DNA from: Methylobacter sp.
GTDB lineage: Bacteria; Pseudomonadota; Gammaproteobacteria; Methylococcales; Methylomonadaceae
Direction of reading: 5' to 3'
Assembly (NCBI GenBank): GCA_028716975.1
Contig: JAQUOU010000007.1
Span: forward strand, 62,001 to 126,000
Length of the DNA stretch: 64,000 nucleotides
Both the position numbers and the translations under genes were made by a program. Below, in pieces: positions 39,506-48,889 of this stretch (positions within the stretch are counted from its first letter, which is position 1; each line of letters starts with the position of its first letter). Below the pieces are notes generated by a model. The model had not been told where the DNA came from. It saw only the letters and a list, made by a program, of their open reading frames with translations, and made no database searches.

Positions 39506-39768
39506 ATGAAGAAGAATCCCTGTTAAAATTTCCCTGTCAATTTCCCATCAAAGCAATGGGAAAAACCAGTTCAGAGCTTGATATAGTGGTTGTAGAAATT
39601 GTTCGCCGTCATATCGTTGATATAAAAGAAGGCGCAATCACCACGCGTCCCAGCAAAGACGGCAATTACACCGCTGTCACGGTCTTGATAGAAGCATCCA
39701 GCAAACAGCAGCTCGATGCCATTTATCAGGATTTGAGCGACCATCCTGAAATTTTGATGGCTTTATAG
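39502..39768 (+). CDS. ybeD: DUF493 (YbeD) family protein
   Basis: 88 residues of the YbeD family: LKFPCQFPIKAMGKT at the start, VVEIVRRHIVDIKEG, and RPSKDGNYTAVTVLIEASSK, ending YQDLSDHPEILMAL. It has a ferredoxin-like alpha/beta fold resembling ACT-type regulatory domains. Function is unproven; the constant location between dacA and lipB suggests a regulatory role near lipoate synthesis. Start overlaps the transaminase stop by 4 bases. Confidence 0.93.
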   Translation: MNEEESLLKFPCQFPIKAMGKTSSELDIVVVEIVRRHIVDIKEGAITTRPSKDGNYTAVTVLIEASSKQQLDAIYQDLSDHPEILMAL

Positions 39769-39816
39769 AAGCGTTGCATTGCGAAGGCGCTGCCCTGCCA
39801 TACGTCTTCTTTGCCC

Positions 39817-40425
39817 ATGCCTATAATCATCCGAAATCTCGGCACTCAGAATTATGAAGTCACTTGGCAGGACATGCAGCGTTTTACTGAGGATCGTGAT
39901 GCCGAAACTCCGGATGAAATATGGATCGTAGAGCACTTTCCTGTTTATACTCTGGGTTTAAACGGCAGACGGGAACATTTGCTGGATTCAGGCGCCATTC
40001 CCGTCATAAGCTCAGACAGGGGTGGGCAGATTACCTATCATGGGCCCGGGCAATTGATTATTTATACATTACTGGACATTAAACGGTTAAAGCTCGGAGT
40101 CCGCCAGTTAGTGACAATGCTGGAGCAAGCCATGATTAGCGCTTTGGCCGGGTTTGGCATTTCAGCCGTTTCCAGAGCTGATGCTCCTGGAGTTTATGTT
40201 AATGATAAAAAAATCGGCTCCATCGGTATAAGAATCAGGAAAAACTGCAGCTATCACGGTCTAAGCCTTAACAATAATATGAATCTAAGCCCTTTCGATC
40301 ATATCAATACCTGCGGCTATCGGGGACTGGAAGTTACCGGGCTTGCAGATCTGGGTGTGACCATCAGCAATTCTGAACTTGCCATTCCTGTTGTTCAGGC
40401 TATAACCACGGCGCTAGAAAAATGA
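39817..40425 (+). CDS. lipB: lipoyl(octanoyl) transferase
   Basis: 202 residues from the ATG at 39817; a TTG two codons upstream (39811) is possible, and neither has a clear ribosome site. Motifs: [60 protein letters not shown] with the catalytic Lys region, and [13 protein letters not shown] with the acyl-accepting Cys. It moves octanoate from acyl carrier protein to lipoyl domains. Followed by lipA with a 4-base overlap, which completes de novo lipoylation. Confidence 0.95.
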   Translation: MPIIIRNLGTQNYEVTWQDMQRFTEDRDAETPDEIWIVEHFPVYTLGLNGRREHLLDSGAIPVISSDRGGQITYHGPGQLIIYTLLDIKRLKLGVRQLVTMLEQAMISALAGFGISAVSRADAPGVYVNDKKIGSIGIRIRKNCSYHGLSLNNNMNLSPFDHINTCGYRGLEVTGLADLGVTISNSELAIPVVQAITTALEK

Positions 40426-41384
40426 CCTATCAGGCCCCTTCCCGTTCTACCCCCGAATCTCATCAGCGTAACGCTGAAAAACTGGCTCGTATCCCCATAA
40501 AAGTCGAAACCACTCAAACGCCTTTGCGTAAGCCTGACTGGATACGCGTAAAAATATCCGCGAGTGACGAAATCACCCGAATAAAACATCTATTGCGCGA
40601 GCACCAACTGCACACTGTTTGTGAAGAAGCCGCCTGCCCTAATCTTGGGGAATGCTTTCAGCATGGCACGGCAACATTCATGATAATGGGCGACCTGTGC
40701 ACGCGCCGCTGTCCTTTTTGCGATGTGGCACACGGCAAACCACTGGAACTGGATAAAGAGGAACCCCAAAATCTGGCCGACGCCATTAAGCTGCTGGCAT
40801 TAAAATATGTAGTGATCACTTCCGTTGACCGTGACGACTTAAGAGACGGAGGAGCCGGGCATTTTGCCGATTGCATAAGAAAAATACGTGAACAAACTCC
40901 TGCTACAAAAATAGAAATCCTGGTTCCGGATTTTCGCGGGCGCATGGATAAAGCCATTGATCTATTGGCCGCACAGCCTTGCGATGTATTTAACCATAAC
41001 CTGGAAACCGTCCCCCGGCTCTATAAACAGGCGCGTCCCGGTGCAGACTACCTGGGCTCGCTGGAATTGCTGCGCCGCTATAAAAACGCGCAGCCGCAGA
41101 CGCCCACCAAATCAGGTCTTATGCTCGGCATAGGCGAACAGCCGGAAGAAGTCCACCAGGTTATGAAAGATCTACTGGAGCACGGCTGCTCAATGCTCAC
41201 GCTGGGTCAATACTTGCAACCCAGCAAAGCCCATTTACCCGTTAAAAGCTATGTCACTCCAGCGCAATTCGACGAGTACGGCGCATGGGCAAAAACCCTG
41301 GGCTTCAAGCAAGTCGCCAGCGCACCGATGGTCAGGTCGTCCTATCATGCTGATCTTCAGGCTAAAGCTATTATTAGTGAGTAA
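40422..41384 (+). CDS. lipA: lipoyl synthase (radical SAM)
   Basis: 320 residues. Both iron-sulfur sites are visible: the N-terminal auxiliary cluster motif [12 protein letters not shown] and the radical-SAM motif CTRRCPFC. A conserved C-terminal Ser region ([11 protein letters not shown]) supplies an auxiliary-cluster ligand. It inserts two sulfurs into protein-bound octanoate to make lipoyl groups used by pyruvate and 2-oxoglutarate dehydrogenases and by glycine cleavage H protein. Last gene of the long plus-strand block and convergent with recQ, only about 15 bases away. Confidence 0.97.
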   Translation: MTYQAPSRSTPESHQRNAEKLARIPIKVETTQTPLRKPDWIRVKISASDEITRIKHLLREHQLHTVCEEAACPNLGECFQHGTATFMIMGDLCTRRCPFCDVAHGKPLELDKEEPQNLADAIKLLALKYVVITSVDRDDLRDGGAGHFADCIRKIREQTPATKIEILVPDFRGRMDKAIDLLAAQPCDVFNHNLETVPRLYKQARPGADYLGSLELLRRYKNAQPQTPTKSGLMLGIGEQPEEVHQVMKDLLEHGCSMLTLGQYLQPSKAHLPVKSYVTPAQFDEYGAWAKTLGFKQVASAPMVRSSYHADLQAKAIISE

Positions 41385-41399
41385 CCGGCAACGCTGTAA

Positions 41400-43571
41400 T
41401 CAGGCGGTTTGATGCTGCAAAGCCGCCTTGATACATCGCAAAACTCCATAACTGTATAGTCCATCAAATAATTCGTAAACAGGTTTGAGGGCATTTTTTT
41501 GCTCTTCAGGCAAACCAAGAATACCTTCTTGTATCAGCTTGATTTCCTGCTCCGGCAAATTAACAATATCCGTCAGCACTAATAATCCTTGTTCCAGGTA
41601 GCGTGCCAAATGGCCGTATATCGTAGTCTCTTGCAGATTTCTTTGTTGGGCTATCTGTTTTACGGTATATCCCAGCCTGAATAAAGCCGCTGATTCAGCA
41701 GCGGTATCGGACAATCCAATGGGGCCATTGGGGTTAATGTCGAGGAATTCGCTGATTACAGCCAGAAACTCATCGCCGTAAAGTTCCAGTTTGCGTTTAC
41801 CGATACCGGACAGCAAACCCATTTGCTGATGATTGACCGGCTTGGCTTCAAGCATTGCCATCAAGGTTGCGTCATGAAAAATAACATAAGGCGGTACATC
41901 CTGTTCATCGGCAATTGCCCGGCGTTTCGCACGCAAGGCATTCCAAAGCAATGCATCCCTATCAGTGCCCAATTGCCTGTCGGCGCCTTTATTAGCTTTT
42001 ATTTTCTGCGGTTGCAAGTCCTTGCGCAACATCAATTGCTGCTCTCCACGCAGAATCGGACGGCATGCTTCTGTCAGTTGCAGAGCGCCAAAACGGTCGA
42101 AGTCCACAGCAACCAAGCCACGTGCGACCAGTTGCCTGAACACCGAATACCATTGCTTGTCGTCAAGATCGATGCCAATGCCAAATGTGGATTGTTTATC
42201 ATGCGCAAAACTTTTAACCCGTTCTGTTGCCTTGCCCCGTAAAACATCAATCAAATAATTGACGCCGAAGCGTTGCCCGGTACGATAAATGCCGGACAAC
42301 GCCTGTTGTGCGGCTTTAGTTCCATCCCAGGTCTCTACGGGCTCCAGGCAGGTATCGCAGTTGCCGCAAGGCCGTTCAAGATTGTCGCCAAAATAGCTTA
42401 ATAGCGCTTGCCGCCGGCAATGAACCTGCTCACACAAAGCCAGCATCGCATCCAGTTTATGATATTCAACACGCTTATGAGATTCATCGGCATTTGAACC
42501 CGCCAGCATTTGCCGCAGTGTAATAACATCCTGCAGACCATAAGCCATCCAGGCATTTGCGGACAGCCCATCCCGCCCCGCCCGGCCGGTTTCCTGATAA
42601 TAAGCTTCAACGCTTTTAGGCAAATCCAGGTGAGCCACAAACCTGACATTAGGTTTATCTATGCCCATGCCAAAAGCAATAGTGGCAACAATCACCACGC
42701 CCTCATCCTTCAAAAACTGATGCTGATGTTTCTGCCGCAGGTCGCCCGTCATCCCCGCATGATAAGGTAAGGCCTTAACACCTTTGGTTCTCAGCCATTC
42801 AGCCGTTGCTTCAACTTTTTTACGCGATAGACAATAAACGATTCCGGCATCGCCGGCATGTTCGGTCTCAATAAAATCAATCAATTGCTGCCGGGCATTT
42901 TGTTTCTGGATAATCTGGTAACGGATATTGGGCCGGTCAAAGCCGCTGAGAAAAAGCCGGGCCTGTTCCAGGCCCAGGCGCAATTTAATTTCTTCCCGTG
43001 TTTTATCATCAGCGGTTGCCGTCAGCGCGATACGCGGAATTTCAGGAAACCGTTCATGCAGCATGGAAAGCTGCAGGTAATCAACCCTGAAATCATGCCC
43101 CCATTGAGATACGCAATGCGCTTCATCAATTGCGAACAAGGCAATCCGTATGCGTTCAAACAGCGCTGACGTTCTTGCCGAAGTCAATCTTTCCGGGGCG
43201 ATATAGAGCAGATCCAGCTCGCCGTCAAGCAGCATCTGCTCGGTTCGCCTTGCCTCTTCGATTGTTAATGTCGAGTTGAGAAAAGCGGCTTTTACGCCCA
43301 GCTGGAGTAAAGCGCTAACCTGATCCTGCATTAACGCTATCAACGGAGAAATCACTATGCCGACACCGGGCCTGATCAATGCGGGAATCTGGTAGCACAA
43401 TGACTTGCCGCCGCCAGTCGGCATTAATACCAAGGCATCCTGGCCGGCCAATAGCTGTTCGATCACTTCCTGTTGCTGGTCTCTAAAACTACCATAGCCA
43501 AAAACGGTTTTGAGTATTTCAATCGGCTTGCTATCCACAGTCTCCGTCTCGCTACGATAATATTTCTTCAA
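41400..43571 (-). CDS. recQ: ATP-dependent DNA helicase RecQ
   Basis: 723 residues. Helicase motifs: [17 protein letters not shown] (Walker A), [17 protein letters not shown] (motif II plus the aromatic-rich loop), [20 protein letters not shown] and [10 protein letters not shown] (motif VI). Zn-binding cysteines are in [20 protein letters not shown] and CDTC. An RQC winged helix and an HRDC domain ([20 protein letters not shown]) follow, then an extra C-terminal winged-helix-like stretch ([20 protein letters not shown]), which many RecQs carry. 3'-5' helicase in recombination and fork repair. Divergent from gshA with a 63-base gap. Confidence 0.97.
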   Translation of the reverse strand: MKKYYRSETETVDSKPIEILKTVFGYGSFRDQQQEVIEQLLAGQDALVLMPTGGGKSLCYQIPALIRPGVGIVISPLIALMQDQVSALLQLGVKAAFLNSTLTIEEARRTEQMLLDGELDLLYIAPERLTSARTSALFERIRIALFAIDEAHCVSQWGHDFRVDYLQLSMLHERFPEIPRIALTATADDKTREEIKLRLGLEQARLFLSGFDRPNIRYQIIQKQNARQQLIDFIETEHAGDAGIVYCLSRKKVEATAEWLRTKGVKALPYHAGMTGDLRQKHQHQFLKDEGVVIVATIAFGMGIDKPNVRFVAHLDLPKSVEAYYQETGRAGRDGLSANAWMAYGLQDVITLRQMLAGSNADESHKRVEYHKLDAMLALCEQVHCRRQALLSYFGDNLERPCGNCDTCLEPVETWDGTKAAQQALSGIYRTGQRFGVNYLIDVLRGKATERVKSFAHDKQSTFGIGIDLDDKQWYSVFRQLVARGLVAVDFDRFGALQLTEACRPILRGEQQLMLRKDLQPQKIKANKGADRQLGTDRDALLWNALRAKRRAIADEQDVPPYVIFHDATLMAMLEAKPVNHQQMGLLSGIGKRKLELYGDEFLAVISEFLDINPNGPIGLSDTAAESAALFRLGYTVKQIAQQRNLQETTIYGHLARYLEQGLLVLTDIVNLPEQEIKLIQEGILGLPEEQKNALKPVYELFDGLYSYGVLRCIKAALQHQTA

Positions 43572-43634
43572 TCAGTTAATACCTTTATAATGGATCAATT
43601 ATACAGGACTACAGGGAACACACGCTTACACGCT

Positions 43635-45221
43635 ATGACTAATTTGCATAATAAGCTTTCAACGCGACTCGAGCAACTTCGGGCAAATGGACATCAACAA
43701 TTACTCTGCGGAGGACTCAAAGGAATTGAAAAAGAAAGCCTGCGAATATCCAAAGACGGTTTCATCGCACAAACACCACATCCCCACGCACTAGGTTCAG
43801 CACTGACCCATCCGTATATTACGACGGATTATTCTGAAGCCCTGATTGAATTAATTACGCCGCCGTTTGCAGATATAAAAGATACCATAAAATATTTGCA
43901 TACTATTCACCAGTTTGTGTATGACACTCTGGATAATGAAATACTGCTGGGAGCGAGTATGCCCTGCGGTATCGATGGCGATGAAAGTATCCCCATTGCA
44001 GATTACGGACAATCCAATATTGGCCGTATGAAACATGTTTACCGGCACGGGTTATGGCATCGTTACGGCAGAACCATGCAGGCCATCGCCGGTATTCATT
44101 TCAATTATTCCGTACCGGAAGGTTTATGGCCGGCACTGCACGAACAGGAAGATAGTCCTATGACTCTGAAGCAGTTTACCGCAGATGCCTATTTTGGTTT
44201 AATCAGGAATTTTCAGCGGTTAGGCTGGTTAATTCTGTATTTATTCGGCGCATCGCCCGCCATCTGCAAAACGTTCTTTAAAAGCCGCCCTGCATTGATG
44301 GCGCAATTTGAAGAATTTGATAATTGTACCCTTTACCTTCCTTATGCGACCTCTTTGCGTATGAGCGACATCGGCTACAAAAGTAAAAACCAGGCTAATT
44401 TACAAATAGATTACAACTCCATAGACGGCTATGTCGCCAGCCTGAGTAAAGCCATTGCCACACCTTATCCCGAATATGAAAAAATCGGCATCGTTGTTGA
44501 CGGCCATTATCGCCAGCTTAACAGCAATATTTTGCAGATTGAAAACGAGTTTTACAGCACGATCCGGCCAAAGCAAATTATTGAATCAGGAGAAAAACCG
44601 ACCCTGGCTCTCAAACGCCGGGGTTTACGCTACATAGAAATGCGTTCGCTGGACCTGGATTTATTCAACCCTATCGGCATAGATGAAGAGAAGGCGCGTT
44701 TTATAGAAGCGCTTTTGCTCACCTGCCTGTTCAAGGACAGTCCCGATATTTCGCAACAGGAACATCAAATCAATAACGCCAATCAGCTGGCTGTTGCGCA
44801 TTCTGGCAGAAAGCCGGGGTTAGAGCTGGATAAAAACAATCAAAAGATTCTTTTACAAGACTGGGCGAGGGAAATTCTTGAATCCATGACGACAGTATGT
44901 GAAATCCTTGATAATGATGATACCGATAAGCCCTATAGCACTGCCTTGCAACACCAGCAACAATTAGTACAAAATCCGGCTTTAACACCCTCGGCAAGAA
45001 TTCTGGATTGCATGGCCCGGCATGCGGAAGATTTTGGTTGTTTTGCATTAAACACTTCCGCTAAACATGCGAATTATTTTCGCATGCATAAGCTCGATGA
45101 AGCCACCGAGCAAAAATTTATTGAAATGTCCAGGCTTTCCCATGTCAGACAGAAAGGAATAGAAAGCAAAGACGAGCTTCCTTTCGACGAGTTTTTAAAA
45201 CGGTATTTTTCGCAAAAATAA
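43635..45221 (+). CDS. gshA: glutamate-cysteine ligase
   Basis: 528 residues from the ATG at 43635, where similarity to the proteobacterial class 1 enzyme begins ([20 protein letters not shown]); longer frames run into recQ. Conserved stretches: [53 protein letters not shown] and [14 protein letters not shown]. It joins glutamate and cysteine with ATP in the first step of glutathione synthesis. No strong ribosome site precedes the start. cysH follows after 2 bases, so cysteine supply and glutathione synthesis may be co-expressed. Confidence 0.95.
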   Translation: MTNLHNKLSTRLEQLRANGHQQLLCGGLKGIEKESLRISKDGFIAQTPHPHALGSALTHPYITTDYSEALIELITPPFADIKDTIKYLHTIHQFVYDTLDNEILLGASMPCGIDGDESIPIADYGQSNIGRMKHVYRHGLWHRYGRTMQAIAGIHFNYSVPEGLWPALHEQEDSPMTLKQFTADAYFGLIRNFQRLGWLILYLFGASPAICKTFFKSRPALMAQFEEFDNCTLYLPYATSLRMSDIGYKSKNQANLQIDYNSIDGYVASLSKAIATPYPEYEKIGIVVDGHYRQLNSNILQIENEFYSTIRPKQIIESGEKPTLALKRRGLRYIEMRSLDLDLFNPIGIDEEKARFIEALLLTCLFKDSPDISQQEHQINNANQLAVAHSGRKPGLELDKNNQKILLQDWAREILESMTTVCEILDNDDTDKPYSTALQHQQQLVQNPALTPSARILDCMARHAEDFGCFALNTSAKHANYFRMHKLDEATEQKFIEMSRLSHVRQKGIESKDELPFDEFLKRYFSQK

Positions 45222-45223
45222 TT

Positions 45224-45973
45224 ATGACGACATTGGATATTCAGCAACTAACCGATAATCTGGCCCAAAAAAATCCGCGGGTAATCCTTAAAAAAGCGCT
45301 GGAGCTGTATGATAATATCGCCATCTCTTTTAGCGGAGCGGAAGATGTTGTGCTGATCGATATGGCGGTAAATATCAGGAAGGACATTCAGGTTTTTTCA
45401 CTGGATACCGGCCGCCTGCATCCTGAAACCTACCGCTTCATCGAGAAAGTCAGAAAGCATTATCGGATAGATATAGAACTATTGACGCCGGATAGAGGGA
45501 TATTGGATAGCTTTGTAAAGAATAAAGGCCTGTTCAGTTTTTATAGTGACGGGCACCAGGAATGTTGCGGTATCCGTAAAGTTGAGCCGCTAAAACGCAA
45601 ACTGGCTCACCTGGATGCCTGGATTACCGGTCAGCGCAAAGATCAAAGCCTGGATACCCGGCAGAATATTCCTGAAGTACAATTAGATACTGCGTTTTCC
45701 ACGCCCGAGCATCAATTAATCAAATTCAATCCCTTGCTCAACTGGAATTCAGCGCAGGTTTGGGATTATATAGAAGCCTATCAGGTTCCCTATAATGAAC
45801 TGCATGAAAGAGGTTTTATCAGCATAGGCTGCGAACCCTGCACGCGCCCCGTGCTGCCCAATCAGCACGAAAGAGCCGGCCGTTGGTGGTGGGAAGAAGC
45901 CACTAAAAAAGAATGCGGGCTGCATGCCGGAAATTTAAAAGATCAAGATATCAAGAAACCTCATCTTGAATAG
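45224..45973 (+). CDS. cysH: assimilatory adenylylsulfate (APS) reductase, CysH family
   Basis: 249 residues of the PAPS/APS reductase family: [15 protein letters not shown] (PP-loop), [20 protein letters not shown] and [18 protein letters not shown]. Two cysteine pairs are present, [11 protein letters not shown] and GCEPCTRPV, which bind the 4Fe-4S cluster of the APS-reducing type rather than the PAPS enzyme of E. coli. The C-terminal KKECGLH holds the catalytic cysteine. It reduces activated sulfate to sulfite for cysteine synthesis in the cytoplasm. Its position after gshA links sulfate reduction with glutathione. Confidence 0.95.
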   Translation: MTTLDIQQLTDNLAQKNPRVILKKALELYDNIAISFSGAEDVVLIDMAVNIRKDIQVFSLDTGRLHPETYRFIEKVRKHYRIDIELLTPDRGILDSFVKNKGLFSFYSDGHQECCGIRKVEPLKRKLAHLDAWITGQRKDQSLDTRQNIPEVQLDTAFSTPEHQLIKFNPLLNWNSAQVWDYIEAYQVPYNELHERGFISIGCEPCTRPVLPNQHERAGRWWWEEATKKECGLHAGNLKDQDIKKPHLE

Positions 45974-46068
45974 CGTTACAAAAATAACAACCTGCCGCGC
46001 ACTCCTCCTGACCGCTTAGGCTATTGCCTTGAGGGGAAGATAATGACCGTTTATGCCGGATTGTGAGC

Positions 46069-46686
46069 CTACTTTCCATTGCGCGAACCTGTAACAGCAG
46101 TGAATACACCAAGCCCGATGGATGCACCTGCGGTTAAATAGCGACCATGTGTCCGGGCACTGGATGTGTTTGTAAATGTCGGAGTAATAGCACCAGCAGC
46201 AAGAGCGTAGATTATATCAGTGACTACAGCAATTGCTGCAAAAAGAGAGCCGAGCGTTATGCTTTGAAGCATTTGCGCCGATTCACTGCTCACGAATTGC
46301 GGCAAGAACGCGGCGAAAAAAATAGTTGTTTTTGGATTGAGCAAGGCAATAACGAAACCGTCTCGAAACACATGTGCAACGGAAATTGGAGTGAGCGCAG
46401 AGGAAAGTTCAGTTTGCTGACCGCGAAGCGCATGGATACCCAGATAAACAAGATAAAACGCTCCCATATACTTGACAACAGTGAAGGCAAACGGAGAAAT
46501 CGTGAACAATGCTGCCAGTCCGATGGATGCGATAAGTACATTTCCAAGACTGCCGAGGGCAACGCCCGCGACGGATGCTAAGCCGATACGACGACCTTGC
46601 ATCAGACTGCGAGTAACACTATAGAACACTCCGGGGCTTGGAGTTAGCGCCAGCACGAGGCTTGCAACGAGGAAGGCCGAGAACAA
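46069..46686 (-). CDS. LysE/RhtB family exporter in a gene cassette
   Basis: 205 residues from a TTG start; conserved sequence (ELFPPWP) continues upstream without an ATG, so the true start may be further 5'. About six membrane helices. Family motifs: FLVASLVLALTPSPGVFYSV near the N terminus, GLASVAGVALGSLGNVLIAS, and LLNPKTTIFFAAFLPQFV. Such proteins export amino acids or similar small molecules. An attC-like site lies right upstream on the same strand, so this is probably an integron gene cassette. No attC is seen after it. Codon and base use look richer in G/C than the wall cluster. Confidence 0.88.
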   Translation of the reverse strand: MFSAFLVASLVLALTPSPGVFYSVTRSLMQGRRIGLASVAGVALGSLGNVLIASIGLAALFTISPFAFTVVKYMGAFYLVYLGIHALRGQQTELSSALTPISVAHVFRDGFVIALLNPKTTIFFAAFLPQFVSSESAQMLQSITLGSLFAAIAVVTDIIYALAAGAITPTFTNTSSARTHGRYLTAGASIGLGVFTAVTGSRNGK

Positions 46687-46731
46687 CGGCCAAGGTGGAA
46701 AAAGCTCATTGATTGTAAAGTTTCCAAGGAA

Positions 46732-46800
46732 GCCTAACGTTTGAGGTAACCGGATTTGCGCGGCTTTATGCGCAAGGGCCGGTTGACCGAGTGGTTAGAG
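46732..46800 (-). other. attC recombination site of an integron cassette
   Basis: Read on the minus strand: CTCTAAC, then GGTCAACCGG, TTGCGC, a spacer, GCGCAA, CCGGTTACC and GTTAGGC. The ends pair (CTAAC/GTTAG), both inner stems pair, and the pairing GGTCAACCGG/CCGGTTACC leaves one unpaired base, as in real attC sites. GTTAGGC is a perfect GTTRRRY core and faces the LysE gene. Confidence 0.8.
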
Positions 46801-46920
46801 GGATGGATTAGGTAAGGCATTTAGAGCAGTCTCCTCTTAGCCCAAAGCGCCCCATATTTGAGCAGCCCTTGTATTCATATCCTTTAGCCCGGGACAAATG
46901 ACATCTTTTGGCACACTGGT

Positions 46921-47406
46921 TCAACCGCGGCGCGTCGTTTCGATTGCGGCGATGTCGATCTTTTTCATCTGCATCATCGCATCGAACGCGCGCTTGGCGG
47001 CGGCGGTGTCGGGATCGGTTATCGCTTTGGTCAGAGCTAGCGGCGTAATCTGCCAGAACAAGCCCCATTTGTCCTTGCACCAGCCGCACGCACTCTCTTC
47101 GCCGCCGTTGCCGACGATGGCGTTCCAGTAACGATCGGTTTCGGCCTGGTCAGCGGTTGCGACCTGAAACGAGAATGCCCAGTTGTGCTTGACCTCGGGT
47201 CCGCCATTGAGCCCGAGGCAGGGAATTCCCATCACGGTAAATTCGACCGTCAACACATCCCCTTTCTTTCCGGACGGAAAGTCCCCCGGTGCGAGGTGCA
47301 CCGCGCCAACGGATGAATCAGGAAAGGTCTTGGCATAAAATCGCGCCGCGTCCTCGGCGTCGCCATCGTACCAAAGGCAAATTGTATTTTTTGCTTGCTT
47401 ATTCAT
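46921..47406 (-). CDS. VOC/glyoxalase-fold protein (PhnB-like) in a gene cassette
   Basis: 161 residues from the ATG at 47406, which follows GGAGAAGTAAC. The PhnB/3-demethylubiquinone methyltransferase-like VOC fold is recognised by NTICLWYDGDAEDAARFYAK, VEFTVMGIPCLGLNGGP, RYWNAIVGNGGEESACGWCK and DKWGLFWQITPLALTKAI. The exact reaction is unknown; members range from resistance proteins to unknowns. It lies between two attC-like sites on the same strand, so it fits a mobile cassette. High G/C relative to flanking genes supports transfer. Confidence 0.85.
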   Translation of the reverse strand: MNKQAKNTICLWYDGDAEDAARFYAKTFPDSSVGAVHLAPGDFPSGKKGDVLTVEFTVMGIPCLGLNGGPEVKHNWAFSFQVATADQAETDRYWNAIVGNGGEESACGWCKDKWGLFWQITPLALTKAITDPDTAAAKRAFDAMMQMKKIDIAAIETTRRG

Positions 47407-47503
47407 GTTACTTCTCCATTGTGATGAGCCCCGACGCCGCAGTAAAACAATGCGCTCGCGGTCTAAAGATATTGGCCCGGAAAGCTGAAAAAACAAAGCC
47501 GCA

Positions 47504-47538
47504 TTATAACCGCGCTCCGGTTGAGCGCCATGTTAGCG
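47504..47538 (-). other. short attC-like site between toxin and VOC cassettes
   Basis: Minus strand: CGCTAAC, then GCGCTC-AACCG-GAGCGC hairpin, then GTTATAA. The toxin stop codon falls inside the first core, as is usual for cassettes. It is shorter (35 bases) than typical attC sites and its second core deviates from GTTRRRY, so it is either degenerate or a partial site. Confidence 0.5.
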
Positions 47539-47829
47539 GTTTTTGGGCCAACGTTTCGGGTTACGAGCATCATGTAATACAGCCAAAATATGTATGAGAT
47601 TGCCCCGAACTGCATAAAACAAACCGTATGGGAATCGCGGAAGGAGAGCTCGGCGAACATGGGGAATTACCTCAGCATAAAGCAGAGGCGCTTGCTCTAG
47701 CCGCTTTAGCTGTAACTCCATTGCGGCGATGAACTCTTCACCGAGACCGGGGCTTTGCAATTCATACCACTCTTGAGCTTCGCCAATTTCACGCAACGCT
47801 CGCGAAGAGAATTTTAGGCGGAACGCCAT
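47533..47829 (-). CDS. RelE/ParE family toxin
   Basis: 98 residues with the ParE-like layout: FSSRALREIGEAQEWYELQ (helix hairpin), PGLGEEFIAAMELQLKRLEQ, and RRALLPRFPYGLFYAVRGNL followed by IHILAVLHDARNPKRW, the usual strand core and R.P..W tail. ParE toxins poison gyrase and RelE toxins cut mRNA; which applies is unknown. It overlaps the antitoxin gene by 16 bases. Toxin-antitoxin pairs are frequent integron cassettes and are thought to stabilise arrays. Confidence 0.88.
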   Translation of the reverse strand: MAFRLKFSSRALREIGEAQEWYELQSPGLGEEFIAAMELQLKRLEQAPLLYAEVIPHVRRALLPRFPYGLFYAVRGNLIHILAVLHDARNPKRWPKNR

Positions 47830-48047
47830 GATCCATCTTTAAGGCAGGATTTCACCTGCTCCCAAGAATAACCAGCTTCCGGGTTTGCCTCAAACTCTGC
47901 CATTCGTGCTTCGAGCTCAATCTTTAGCTCAGGCGAAATCTTCACGGCTTCAGGCACCGCGGCAACGCTGTCCCAGATAAGCTCAACAAGACGAATACGC
48001 TCCTGTATCGGAAGTTCAAGAATATCGGAAATAGAAATATTGCTCAT
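47814..48047 (-). CDS. addiction-module antitoxin (TIGR02574-type)
   Basis: 77 residues. ISDILELPIQERIRLVELIW at the start and a WEQVKSCLKDGSW-like tail match the small antitoxin family annotated as addiction module component, paired with ParE/RelE toxins. AAAGGAG precedes the ATG. It is translated first, then the toxin through a 16-base overlap. It is the cassette nearest to the integrase remnant, in the normal first-cassette position. It probably represses its own promoter, as in similar pairs. Confidence 0.85.
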   Translation of the reverse strand: MSNISISDILELPIQERIRLVELIWDSVAAVPEAVKISPELKIELEARMAEFEANPEAGYSWEQVKSCLKDGSWRSA

Positions 48048-48108
48048 GTCGGATATTGTACTCCTTTTCAGAAAACATGCTAACGTACGTAGTAACCGCT
48101 AACGTTAA

Positions 48109-48133
48109 GTAGACACCTAATTTAGGTGTCTAC
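48109..48133. promoter_or_regulatory. 25-base near-perfect palindrome
   Basis: GTAGACACCTAA-T-TTAGGTGTCTAC: arms of 12 with one central base. It lies between the antitoxin gene and the integrase remnant, where an attI site and promoters would be. It may be an operator, a terminator-like hairpin or an element end. Confidence 0.6.
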
Positions 48134-48220
48134 AAATTTTCAATCGCCAGTGTATACCACTTTTAACTTCTCAATAAGTTATTGATATTATTCAACCCGG
48201 TTTTGTATAAAAGCCCTATT

Positions 48221-48355
48221 ATGCTAAATACAAAGACACCTGCAAAACGCCTTGATCAAGTCTGTGATCGTATCAGCGTCAAGGAGGATAACATCCATAC
48301 CGAGGCGCAAACAACACTATTTGCTAATTATTTCCGGACTGTAGGTATACTGATG
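48221..48355 (+). pseudogene. N-terminal remnant of an integron-type tyrosine recombinase (IntI)
   Basis: An ATG opens MLNTKTPAKRLDQVCDRISV followed by KEDNIHTEAQ. Integron integrases and relatives often begin with a (L)LDQVRDRIR.KHYSIRTEQAY segment, so about 30 residues match before similarity stops. The rest of the enzyme, with its Arg/His/Tyr catalytic residues, is absent; a family 2 repeat begins within a few dozen bases. The gene is divergent from the cassette genes on the minus strand, exactly as intI is from its array. A related non-integron phage-type integrase remains possible. Confidence 0.6.
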
Positions 48356-48365
48356 GACAATTCTT

Positions 48366-48553
48366 TAATCCTAAAATCCACAGTTGAGCATTCCAAAACC
48401 CCGTTCGCACTGAGCCTGTCGAAGGGTGAGCGGGGTTTTGGAATGCGGGTGAGCCTGTGAAAGCCGTTCATGCTTCGACAGGGCTCTCCTGAGATAAGCC
48501 GAAGGGCTCAGCACGAACGGCTTTCACACACTCCAACTGCGGTTTTTAGGTTA
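48366..48553. mobile_element. family 2 miniature element, most complete copy
   Basis: Left end CCTAAAATCCACAGTTGAGC and right end CTCCAACTGCGGTTTTTAGG form an imperfect inverted pair. Inside are nested inverted segments (CCAAAACCCCGTTCGC/GCGGGGTTTTGG; GAAAGCCGTTC/GAACGGCTTTC) and the core GGGCTCAGCACGAACGG. It adjoins the integrase remnant. Other copies or parts: 2131-2198, 9409-9534 and 12237-12370. The rest of 48048-48688 contains no gene. Confidence 0.7.
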
Positions 48554-48688
48554 ATTTGTAAATCATCACACAATGGATGGGATTTTTCACCTGGATCGCT
48601 TTATGCCATGAACCTGCTAAATTGGCATCACGGGCAACACTTTAGTCGATTTTGGGTTGTTTTTACCAGGAAAAATTAAAAGCTGCGA

Positions 48689-48889
48689 TTATAAAGATTC
48701 ATCTTCATCATCAATGTCTCCCGATAGAGGCTCGCCGGGAATCCTCTTTTCTTCCATCGCCCATTCCCCCAAATCTATTAATTTACAGCGTTCGCAGCAG
48801 AAGGGCTTAAATGGCTGTTCAGCAGTCCAGGGAACGGGGTGTTTACAAGTCGGGCATTTTACAATAAGCGGTTTGCCGGATGATGGCAT
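48689..48889 (-). CDS. yacG: DNA gyrase inhibitor YacG
   Basis: 66 residues from the ATG at 48889, which overlaps the zapD stop as TGATG; a TTG four codons earlier is unlikely. Zinc-finger cysteines: CPTC and, about 15 residues later, [17 protein letters not shown], the YacG signature. Family members bind GyrB and block DNA binding by gyrase. Its tail is acidic (DIDDEDESL). The order coaE-zapD-yacG is conserved in gammaproteobacteria. Confidence 0.95.
   Translation of the reverse strand: MPSSGKPLIVKCPTCKHPVPWTAEQPFKPFCCERCKLIDLGEWAMEEKRIPGEPLSGDIDDEDESL

Noticed and set aside
46760..46800. tRNA(Ser)-like string GACCGAGTGGTTAGAG
   Set aside because: No acceptor or anticodon arms around it; the surrounding pairing fits an attC site.
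46808..47089. Zinc-ribbon-like minus frame (CAKRCHLSRAKGYEYKGCSN)
   Set aside because: Mostly antisense or overlapping to the VOC gene end; resemblance to transposase zinc ribbons is too weak to support.
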